From positions 1-44,108 of the forward strand of contig JBECKV010000167.1 in NCBI GenBank assembly GCA_040235495.1: a stretch of 44,108 nucleotides of DNA. Direction: 5' to 3'. The DNA is from HB2-32-21 sp040235495 (GTDB taxonomy: Bacteria; Pseudomonadota; Gammaproteobacteria; Pseudomonadales; Porticoccaceae). Positions 8,582-15,877 of the stretch are shown here, in pieces. Made by a program: the position numbers and the translations under genes. Below the pieces are notes generated by a model. The model saw nothing but the letters and a program-made list of their open reading frames with translations, searched no databases and was not told where the DNA came from. Position 1 is the first letter of the stretch; each line of letters opens with the position of its first letter.

Positions 8582-10198
8582 TCAGGTCATGACAAAACCC
8601 CGGTAACCATCCGCCGCGACCTCATCACAACGGGCCTTGTAGTTTTGTTGGCCTCCAGCATACAGCATAAAGGTTCTCTTTTTGCCTGGATCATTGATAT
8701 TGACACCCATAAACCAGGAATCAGCGGTGGGAAACAGGGTTCTTTGCGCGGTTTCATCGACATGAGCCGTCCACTCTTCCTCGGCTTCCACCGTCGGTTC
8801 AACTTCGTGTAGATTGTTTCTCCTCATATAGGAGACAAGATCGGTCACCCATTCAACATTCTGCTCGATACACCGGGGAATATTACAGAAAGTAGCGCCA
8901 TTGTGGGGTCCGACCAGGGTAAACAAATTTGGAAACCCGGACGCCTGCATCCCCAGATAAGTGCGTGGGCCGTTGACCCATTTATCCACCAGCTTCCGCC
9001 CCCCCTTGCCGCTAATGTCAATACGCTTGAGCGAACCGGTCACGGCGTCAAAGCCAGTGGCGTAGATAATGATGTCCAGGTCGTATTCCCGGTCGCTACA
9101 TTTGATGCCATTGGGCACCACCCGTGTGATGGGCGTTTGGCTGATATCCACCAGGGTGACGTTGTCCTGGTTGTAAACCTCGTAATAATTGGTTTCCAGG
9201 GGCACACGGCGGGTGCCAAAACCATGATTTTTCGGAATCAGCTTTTCGGCAACTTCGGGATCATTGACGCGCTGACGAATTTTTTTGGCGATAAACTCAC
9301 TCAACAGCCTGTTCGCCTCCGGATTAAAAAAGGTATCGTGGAAGTTACCCAGCCAGATACTGAAGCCGGGCTGATCATAGAGCTCTTCAAAAAAGGCTTC
9401 CCGCTCCTGTTCTGAAACCTCCAGCGCCGATCTCGGATCAGCCGCGTGGTGAAAGGCACCGAAGGTTTCAAGGCACTCGGCAAAGATCCGCTGGTAATTG
9501 GCTTTGATATCAGCCATTTCCTGATCGGTCATGGGACTGTTTTTCAGGGGTGCGCACCACTCCGGTGCCAGTTGGAAGACATAGAGTTCATCGGCGGTTT
9601 TTGCCACTTCCTGAATCACCTGGACACCGGTGGCGCCGGTGCCGATAACCCCGACGCGCTTGCCACTGAAATCGTTGCCACGCCCGCCAAAGCCTTCCTT
9701 GGGGTAGCGAGCGGTATGCGCCCAGTCACCCTTGAAGTCATGGATGCCGGCAATTTTCGGCAGCGTATAGGCGTTGAGGGGCCCCGTGGCCGAGATCAGA
9801 AACTCTGATCGCGCCGTTGAACCATCCTCCAACTCTACTTCCCACTGTTTACCGGCTTCGTCATAGGTGGCTTTTGTTACCCGGCTGCCAAACTGGATAT
9901 CCTTGCGCAGATCAAACTTGTCGGCGACGAAATTCAGGTATTTCTCAGTCTCCGGCTGCGGTGAAAAATGTTCGGTCCAGTTCCATTCCCGCAACACCTC
10001 GTCCGACCAGGAGTAGCCATAGGTTTCGCTTTCGGAATCGAAGCGGCAACCGGGGTATCTATTCCAGTACCAGGTACCGCCCACTCCAGTGCCGGTTTCG
10101 TAGACTTTTACCGAGAGACCCAACTCCCTGAGCTTGTAGAGTTGATACATTCCCGATATTCCGGCCCCGATAATAATCGCATCATATTGTTCAGACAT
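8582..10198 (-). CDS. Class B flavin monooxygenase / Baeyer-Villiger monooxygenase, paralogue 2
   Basis: The 538-residue protein is closely similar to its neighbours. It has the FAD motif GAGISGMYQL, VGGTWYWNRYPGCRFDSES, the NADPH motif GTGATGVQVIQE, FGTRRVPLETNYYEVYNQDN, and the C-terminal NVEWVTDLVSYMR. Its fingerprint reads FKGDWAHTARYP, so the usual Trp before Pro is Tyr. The frame is open to 10261, but MSEQYDAIII at 10198 is the likely start: the paralogues begin with the same residues, and GGGAGATGAAGTCC lies directly upstream. Terminators on both sides suggest its own transcript. Substrate is unknown. Confidence 0.93.
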   Translation of the reverse strand: MSEQYDAIIIGAGISGMYQLYKLRELGLSVKVYETGTGVGGTWYWNRYPGCRFDSESETYGYSWSDEVLREWNWTEHFSPQPETEKYLNFVADKFDLRKDIQFGSRVTKATYDEAGKQWEVELEDGSTARSEFLISATGPLNAYTLPKIAGIHDFKGDWAHTARYPKEGFGGRGNDFSGKRVGVIGTGATGVQVIQEVAKTADELYVFQLAPEWCAPLKNSPMTDQEMADIKANYQRIFAECLETFGAFHHAADPRSALEVSEQEREAFFEELYDQPGFSIWLGNFHDTFFNPEANRLLSEFIAKKIRQRVNDPEVAEKLIPKNHGFGTRRVPLETNYYEVYNQDNVTLVDISQTPITRVVPNGIKCSDREYDLDIIIYATGFDAVTGSLKRIDISGKGGRKLVDKWVNGPRTYLGMQASGFPNLFTLVGPHNGATFCNIPRCIEQNVEWVTDLVSYMRRNNLHEVEPTVEAEEEWTAHVDETAQRTLFPTADSWFMGVNINDPGKKRTFMLYAGGQQNYKARCDEVAADGYRGFVMT

Positions 10199-10356
10199 GG
10201 ACTTCATCTCCCGTACAAAAGTTCTCGGACCACTGCTTAACCGCCGGCCAGGCTTGCGCAATCAACACCCCTGGCACACAGGCTTGGCAATTTACCCGTC
10301 ATCGCGACAATGCTAATTGATTTCGCTCAATGCTTACTCGGTGACAAATCCGGCGC

Positions 10357-10383
10357 AAAAAAAGAGCTGCCGGTGGCAGCTCT
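10357..10383 (-). terminator. Intrinsic terminator after BVMO paralogue 3
   Basis: On the minus strand, AGAGCTGCC-ACC-GGCAGCTCT is a perfect 9-bp stem with a 3-nt loop, followed by a run of seven T (plus-strand A-run 10357-10363). It lies just past the stop of paralogue 3. Confidence 0.92.
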
Positions 10384-10441
10384 CCATCACAAGGTGGGTC
10401 GCCCGTTGCGTCAGCGAAACGATCGCTGACCGGGCCTGGGT

Positions 10442-12055
10442 TCAGCGCATTACAAAACCTTCATAACCACTGGCCGCCACTGCATCGCACCTGGCGCGAT
10501 AGTTCTGCTGGCCACCGGCATAAAGCATGAAAGTGCGCTTTTTGTTGGGATTATTGGGATTGATGCCCATAAACCAGGAATCCGCCGTTGGGAACAAGGT
10601 GTGCTCAACGGTTTCATTCACATGCTCGGTCCAGCTTTCCTCCGCTTCCGTGGTCGGCTCGACGGTGGTCAGGCCTTTATCGCGCATGTAGGCTATGAGA
10701 TCGGCCACCCACTCGACATTTTGCTCGGCGCAGCGCGGGATATTACAGAACGTGGCGCCGTTGTGAGGACCAACCAGGGTGAGCAGATTGGGGAAGCCAT
10801 TAATTTGCAGACCCAGCATGGTACGCGGACCATCCACCCACTTCTCTTTCAACTTCCGGCCACCTTTACCGGTGATATCGATACGGTTGAGAGCACCCAT
10901 GACTCCTTCGAAGCCGGTCGCGTAGACGATGATATCCAGCTCGTATTCCCGATCGCTGCACTTAACGCCTTTCGGCGTAATACGCTCGATGGGCGTTTCC
11001 GGCAGCGACACCAGATGGACATTGTCCTGGTTGTAGCATTCGAAGTACCTGGTTTCCAGAGGCACGCGACGGGTGCCGAAACCGTGATTTTTCGGAATCA
11101 GCTTTTCGGCAACCTCGGGATCATTGACGCGCTGACGTATTTTCCTGGCGATAAAGTCACTGAGCATTTTATTGGCCTTGAGATCGCTCATGATCTCGGG
11201 GAAGTTACCCAGCCAGATGCCGAATCCGGGTTGTTCATAGAGGTATTCGAAGCGCGCTTCACGCTCCTGTTCACTCACCTCGTAAATGGAACGCTCATCA
11301 AACTTGTGCCGAAAGCCGCCAAACGAATCCTTGCACTCGGCAAAAATCTGATCGTACTCAGCGCGAATTTTATTCATTTCCTCCGGGGTAATAGGGCTGT
11401 TTTTTAGCGGCGCGCACCACTCCGGAGCCAGTTGGAACACGTACAGATCCCCGGCGGTTTTCGCCGCTTCCTGGATGAACTGCACGCCGGTGGCGCCGGT
11501 ACCGATCACCCCCACGCGCAAACCGGAGAAGTCGTTATTGTTACCCAGACCTTCCTTTGGATAACGCGCGGTGTGGGTCCACTGCCCTTCGAAACTGTCG
11601 ATACCGTCGATTTTGGGCAGCTGGAAAGCCGACAGGGGTCCGGTGGCTGAAATCAGAAAAGTAGCACTGGCACCAGTGCCGTCATCCAGCTCGACGTCCC
11701 ACTGGTTTTCGGCTTCATTCCAGGTGGCCTTGCTGACGCGGCTGTTGAACTGAATATCGTCGCGCAGCTTGAATTTGTCGGCAACAAAGTTCAGGTACTT
11801 TTCCGTTTCGGGCTGGGGCGCGAAGTGCTCCGTCCAATTCCATTCATTCATTACTTCCCTGGACCAGGAGTAGGCGTACGTTTCGCTCTCGGAGTCAAAG
11901 CGACAACCCGGGTATTTGTTCCAGTACCAGGTGCCGCCAACACCTGATCCGGCTTCATAGACCTTCACCGAAACACCCTGTTCACGCAGTTTGTAAAGCT
12001 GGTAAAGACCGGTCACACCGGCGCCTATGATGATGGCATCATATTGTTCAGACAT
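10442..12055 (-). CDS. Class B flavin monooxygenase / Baeyer-Villiger monooxygenase, paralogue 3
   Basis: The 537-residue enzyme is the first of the three tandem minus-strand copies. Motifs are GAGVTGLYQLYKL (FAD), VGGTWYWNKYPGCRFDSES, fingerprint FEGQWTHTARYP with Tyr in place of Trp as in paralogue 2, GTGATGVQFIQE (NADPH), FGTRRVPLETRYFECYNQDN and IVYATGFEG. AGGAAGTGTT precedes the ATG. Similarity to paralogue 2 is visible at both protein and DNA level, for example around FGTRRVPLET, so the block arose by tandem duplication. A strong terminator follows the gene. Substrate is unknown. Confidence 0.93.
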   Translation of the reverse strand: MSEQYDAIIIGAGVTGLYQLYKLREQGVSVKVYEAGSGVGGTWYWNKYPGCRFDSESETYAYSWSREVMNEWNWTEHFAPQPETEKYLNFVADKFKLRDDIQFNSRVSKATWNEAENQWDVELDDGTGASATFLISATGPLSAFQLPKIDGIDSFEGQWTHTARYPKEGLGNNNDFSGLRVGVIGTGATGVQFIQEAAKTAGDLYVFQLAPEWCAPLKNSPITPEEMNKIRAEYDQIFAECKDSFGGFRHKFDERSIYEVSEQEREARFEYLYEQPGFGIWLGNFPEIMSDLKANKMLSDFIARKIRQRVNDPEVAEKLIPKNHGFGTRRVPLETRYFECYNQDNVHLVSLPETPIERITPKGVKCSDREYELDIIVYATGFEGVMGALNRIDITGKGGRKLKEKWVDGPRTMLGLQINGFPNLLTLVGPHNGATFCNIPRCAEQNVEWVADLIAYMRDKGLTTVEPTTEAEESWTEHVNETVEHTLFPTADSWFMGINPNNPNKKRTFMLYAGGQQNYRARCDAVAASGYEGFVMR

Positions 12056-12268
12056 AACACTTCCTCACTATCGACAACATATCGACTAAATTAGTGAATT
12101 GAGATCCGACGCTGGATCCGGGAAACCCGCAAGCACCGGGGAACCGCGGGCATTTGACTCTCGACCGCCTCGCCAATCCGGGGCTTAGCCAACGAGAAAG
12201 CGCCGGAGTATACCCAGCCACGCCAGCGGTTGAAAGCCCAGCGGCTGTCCGCCGAAAAACGCCCCGGG

Positions 12269-13393
12269 TCAGGATCCGCCACGCAACTCGCTGGACGAAA
12301 TATCGTGCCGGAACCTCTCCTCTTCGACACCGTGGCATATGGCTCCCAGGACCTCCGGCAAGTCGACATCGGCCAGAGTTTCAAAGGTCCCGCCCTGCCT
12401 GCGACCGAAGACCAGGAAGCGGTTACCACGGCTGGCGATGGTTGCAATGGCATTGATACAGGCAGAGCCATCGTCGCCGTAATAGCGGGGCTCGGCGATG
12501 CGTTTAACCGTATCCACGCCGATGACAAAGGTGGCGCCGGGAAACAGCTCGGACTTCTCCAAAAAGGTAGGGGCGCGCGTGAACACCAGCGGATACTCCG
12601 CGCCGATGGCAGCCTGGCGCTGAGTCATATCGAAATAATCCAGCGGCGGTTTGTCGACATTGAACGCCGAGATTTCCAAAGTTACCGGCTTGCCCAGAAT
12701 ATCCTCGGCCAGACGGACCATGGTCCGGTGCCCGTCATGCATAGGGTTAAATGCGCCGGGGAACAGGACTTCCGGCGGGGCGCCCTGGTCGTGGGTGGAG
12801 CGCCGCTCGCCGCTAATCAACCCCTGCCAGGCCGGCTGCCCGGGAGTCGAATGCCTGTTAAACCCATCAACAGTATTTTGCTGCCAGGCGAGATCCGCGG
12901 GCAGGCCACAGGCCTCGGCCAGGAGGTCGATGATCAGTCTTGCCGCCAGGGCCTCCTCCTCGCCCCGGGTACGGGTCATGTTCAGCATCAGCGCGGCCTC
13001 GCGGGTTGCGCTCAAGGATTGGACGCAAACATACACCCTGTTATCACCGCGCCGCGACCTGTTCGTGGCCAGGGCCGCCGTCGCCCCGACCCCCAACAAT
13101 CGACCGGGATCGACATCCGGCTCCAGCTTCATGGCCCGCTGAAAGGCAGCCATGGCCATGGCTCTCGCGGTTTTGGCGCTGCAGGCCTGATCCGGCCGTC
13201 CGCCCAGGAATTCAGCCAGTGCGCTCGGATGGTAGGGTACCAGGGCTTCCATCACCGTTCGCGACGCTCCGGGGACGGTCAGCAATTGTGCCGGCGCCTC
13301 GCTGCCGCCTCCGGTAACAGCAATCACAGCCATGAAAGGCGAGTCATGAATTTCAGCGATAATGCTTTGTAGACGCTTCACCCAGTCCGGCAC
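12269..13393 (-). CDS. CinA-like domain fused to an NMN adenylyltransferase-like nucleotidyltransferase
   Basis: This 374-residue protein has two parts. Residues ~20-165 resemble the CinA/PncC amidase fold (VTGGGSEAPAQLLTVPGASR, then ACSAKTARAMAMAAF and GVGATAALAT). The Glu-Ser before TGG that PncC enzymes need is absent (AV-TGG), so amidase activity is doubtful. Residues ~209-371 are a nucleotidyltransferase of the NadD/HIGH group: FPGAFNPMHDGH with HDGH at 219-222, FVIGVDTVKRI in the middle, and ISSSELR at 365-371. The second part could adenylylate a nicotinamide-type mononucleotide. A plant protein family with the same layout comes to mind, unverified. The start is a GTG with only a weak ribosome-binding site. 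Confidence 0.8.
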   Translation of the reverse strand: MPDWVKRLQSIIAEIHDSPFMAVIAVTGGGSEAPAQLLTVPGASRTVMEALVPYHPSALAEFLGGRPDQACSAKTARAMAMAAFQRAMKLEPDVDPGRLLGVGATAALATNRSRRGDNRVYVCVQSLSATREAALMLNMTRTRGEEEALAARLIIDLLAEACGLPADLAWQQNTVDGFNRHSTPGQPAWQGLISGERRSTHDQGAPPEVLFPGAFNPMHDGHRTMVRLAEDILGKPVTLEISAFNVDKPPLDYFDMTQRQAAIGAEYPLVFTRAPTFLEKSELFPGATFVIGVDTVKRIAEPRYYGDDGSACINAIATIASRGNRFLVFGRRQGGTFETLADVDLPEVLGAICHGVEEERFRHDISSSELRGGS

Positions 13394-13562
13394 CCCCGAT
13401 TCGATAACCGCCGTTATTGTAAGTGTTACCCAACGATGGCATAAACAGGAAATCCAACGGTGTTTCGACAGTGCCGCCCGCTTCGGGGAGCGTTGCTCAG
13501 TGCGAGGGAACGTGCCTGCGTATACTTGAGTCCCTGGTCAGGTCTGGGACAAAGCCAGGTCT

Positions 13563-13590
13563 TTGACAAACATCAGGGTCTGGCTAAACT
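13563..13590 (+). promoter_or_regulatory. Candidate sigma70 promoter for the HAPMO-type monooxygenase
   Basis: TTGACA (13563-13568), a 16-bp spacer and TAAACT (13585-13590) match the consensus well. The start codon is about 145 bp downstream. Confidence 0.5.
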
Positions 13591-13646
13591 AGCCCCCTGC
13601 TCGGGTTTATCCCCCCAAAAATTGACGCCCTGCCTTGAACACCGCG

Positions 13647-13676
13647 CGGCAATCGCTTGCACGGCAATCGCTTAAT
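13647..13676 (+). repeat. Two 15-bp tandem units upstream of the HAPMO-type gene
   Basis: CGGCAATCGCTTGCA (13647-13661) is followed by CGGCAATCGCTTAAT (13662-13676). Twelve leading bases are identical. Confidence 0.85.
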
Positions 13677-13736
13677 GGCGGCCCAGGGCTACTGAACCGA
13701 TCAACCATCAACCATCAGCAATCAAAGAGGTTTTCA

Positions 13737-15638
13737 ATGACGATCCAAGATCAACTGGCCGAAGCCGTGGCCATTGCCAACATCCCCACTCTGTTAATGG
13801 TGCTGGTCCAGATGACCGGCGACAAACGCTGGCTCGAGGAACCGTATCGTATACGCCGAGCCGGTGGCACCGACGATAACGATAGCGGTGGCCTGAGCGA
13901 CGAAATTCAACAGGAAATACGCGCCGCGGCGCTGGACGCCATACTCGCGTGGAAAGCCGGCAAGCCGATGGGCCTGCCCAATCCCAGTGAAAAAGAACTG
14001 GTGGAGATGCTTACCGCCGCCATGGGCGAAACCGTGCCCGATGAATATGGCGAGATGACCGCCGCCCAACTGGGTCAGACCCCCATGCTGTGGGACCACA
14101 AAATCAACGTCCCCGAGGGTTTCAATGTCGTGGTCATTGGCGCCGGCGTATCCGGCCTCTGTGCCGCGGTCAATCTGAAAGCAGCCGGTGTACCGTTCAC
14201 CGTCCTCGAGCGCCGGGATTCCGTCGCCGGTGTCTGGCAGGATAACCGCTACCCCGGCGCGGGTGTCGATACCCCCAACCACCTCTACTCCTACTCTTTT
14301 GCACCTTATGACTGGTCGGCCTATTTCGCCCTGCGCAACGAATTGCACGACTACTTTGACCATGTTGCCGACGCATTCGGCCTGCGCGACAACATTCAGT
14401 TCAGCGCGACCGTCAACAGCGCGGTCTACAACCGGGACAAGCAGGTCTGGGAAATCACCGTCACCCGTGCCGATGGCGGCGAAGAAACCCTGGAGGCCAA
14501 CGTGCTGGTGAGCGCCGCCGGCATTTTCAACCCGCCGGTATTTCCGGATATTCCGGGCCTCGACAGCTTCACCGGTGAAAGCTGGCACACCGCCGAGTGG
14601 CCGGAAAACGGGACCCTGGAAGGCAAGAGAGTCCTGATGATCGGCAATGGCGCCACCGCCATGCAGATCGGACCGGAAGTCCAGAACAAGGTCGAATCCC
14701 TGACTATCTTCCAGCGCAGTCCACACTGGGCGACACCGTTCCCGCAGTTCCGCATGGATGTACCCGAGGCCATACGCTTTTTGTTCCAGGAGGTGCCCCT
14801 TTACCGCATGTGGTACCGCATGCGCCTGGGATGGACCTACAACGACCGCATCTACGAAACGCTGCACAAGGATCCCAACTGGGAGCACCCCGAGCGCTCG
14901 TTGAATGCGACTAACGACGGCCACCGCGCCTATTTCACCAGCTACATCAAAAAGGAACTCGGGGATCGCACCGACCTCATGGACAAGGTACTGCCCAGCT
15001 TCCCGCCTTTCGGCAAGCGCATGCTGATGGACAACGGCTGGTACCGCATGTTGCAAAACCCCAGGGTGGAGCTGGTTGACGACCCCATCGACCACATCGA
15101 CGGCAACAGGATTGTCTGTAAAAGCGGCGCTGAGTACGAAGGCGACGTCCTGGTGGTCTCCACCGGCTTTAACGTCCTCAAGTTCCTCTCCACCTATGAA
15201 GTGGTGGGCCGCTCCGGGAAGAGTCTGCGCGAGGTCTGGGGGGAGGAAGATGCCTCGGCTTATCTGGGCACGGTCATCCCCGACTTCCCCAACTTCTTCA
15301 CGCTCTACGGCCCCAACCTGCAACCCGGTCACGGCGGCAGCTTTATCTTCGTCGCGGAAATGCAGGTGCGTTATGTCATGCAAATGATCGACGCCATGGC
15401 CAAACAGGGTATCGGCGAAGCCAACTGCAAACAGGAAGTCCACGATACCTACATCAGCGAAGTGGATAAAATTCACCAAAACATGGTCTGGGCCCATCCC
15501 GGGGTCAGCAGCTACTATCGCAACTCCAAGGGTCGCGTGGTGGTCAACTCTCCCTACAGAAACGTCGATTTCTTTGCCAAGACCCGGCATCTCAATCTGC
15601 AGGATTACGATACCGAACCCAGCAAGGTGGCAAGCTGA
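13737..15638 (+). CDS. 4-hydroxyacetophenone monooxygenase-type Baeyer-Villiger monooxygenase
   Basis: The 633-residue FAD/NADPH monooxygenase has an extra N-terminal helical domain of about 120 residues (QLAEAVAIANIPTLLMVLVQMTG... GEMTAAQLGQ). This extension is typical of the HapE group and makes it about 100 residues longer than the three paralogues upstream. The FAD motif is GAGVSGLCAAVNLKAAGV. The fingerprint is a classical FTGESWHTAEWP, the NADPH motif is GNGATAMQIG, and PPFGKRMLMDNGWY holds the catalytic Arg. The frame is open to 13635, but the ATG at 13737 follows AAAGAGG and begins the family's usual N-terminus. Likely substrates are aryl or alkyl ketones. Transcription appears independent. 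Confidence 0.93.
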   Translation: MTIQDQLAEAVAIANIPTLLMVLVQMTGDKRWLEEPYRIRRAGGTDDNDSGGLSDEIQQEIRAAALDAILAWKAGKPMGLPNPSEKELVEMLTAAMGETVPDEYGEMTAAQLGQTPMLWDHKINVPEGFNVVVIGAGVSGLCAAVNLKAAGVPFTVLERRDSVAGVWQDNRYPGAGVDTPNHLYSYSFAPYDWSAYFALRNELHDYFDHVADAFGLRDNIQFSATVNSAVYNRDKQVWEITVTRADGGEETLEANVLVSAAGIFNPPVFPDIPGLDSFTGESWHTAEWPENGTLEGKRVLMIGNGATAMQIGPEVQNKVESLTIFQRSPHWATPFPQFRMDVPEAIRFLFQEVPLYRMWYRMRLGWTYNDRIYETLHKDPNWEHPERSLNATNDGHRAYFTSYIKKELGDRTDLMDKVLPSFPPFGKRMLMDNGWYRMLQNPRVELVDDPIDHIDGNRIVCKSGAEYEGDVLVVSTGFNVLKFLSTYEVVGRSGKSLREVWGEEDASAYLGTVIPDFPNFFTLYGPNLQPGHGGSFIFVAEMQVRYVMQMIDAMAKQGIGEANCKQEVHDTYISEVDKIHQNMVWAHPGVSSYYRNSKGRVVVNSPYRNVDFFAKTRHLNLQDYDTEPSKVAS

Positions 15639-15660
15639 TCGCCGCGGCCCGGCCTGGATT

Positions 15661-15693
15661 AAAAAACGCCGCTGCCCAGCGGCGTTTTTTTTT
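15661..15693 (+). terminator. Strong intrinsic terminator after the HAPMO-type gene
   Basis: AAAAACGCCGCT-GCCC-AGCGGCGTTTTT is a near-perfect stem-loop running into nine T residues, 22 bp after the stop. The A-run on the other side would let it work on both strands. Confidence 0.95.
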
Positions 15694-15755
15694 GCCGCAA
15701 TTACCCCCTCCACTTGAGGCACGAATGCACGCCGTAGTGTAAGCTGGAGTCAGTC

Positions 15756-15784
15756 TTGCCGGCTCCTGGTTTTATGGCTATAAA
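15756..15784 (+). promoter_or_regulatory. Candidate sigma70 promoter for the TolB/TPR gene
   Basis: TTGCCG (15756-15761), a 17-bp spacer and TATAAA (15779-15784) lie about 95 bp upstream of the start codon and downstream of the preceding terminator. Confidence 0.5.
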
Positions 15785-15877
15785 ATACCCGATCATCGGT
15801 TATATAAATTGTTGCCGCGGCCACCCAAGCCACATTGAAACCACCCTGGTCACATACCTGACTGTTGCCCAGCGCCC

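Larger units (their letters stand above)
13394..13736. other. Divergent intergenic region with direct repeats and a promoter
   Basis: This 343-bp gap separates the CinA-NMNAT gene (minus) from the HAPMO-type monooxygenase (plus). It holds a sigma70-like promoter, reported separately. It also has loose direct repeats beginning CAGGTCT or CAGGGTCT (about 13538-13582), two 15-bp units starting CGGCAATCGCTT (13647-13661 and 13662-13676), and ATCAACC repeated at 13700-13706 and 13707-13713 with decayed copies to 13727. I see no small gene with a ribosome-binding site. Confidence 0.75.

Noticed and set aside
12230..13372. Plus-strand open frame of 380 codons opposite the CinA-NMNAT gene
   Set aside because: No motif or ribosome-binding site. 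The minus-strand protein has HDGH and ISSSELR signatures, so that strand is the coding one.
13794..15722. Long minus-strand open frame of 642 codons opposite the HAPMO-type gene
   Set aside because: It has no family features and lies opposite a gene with complete BVMO motifs. GC-rich codon bias explains the open antisense frame.
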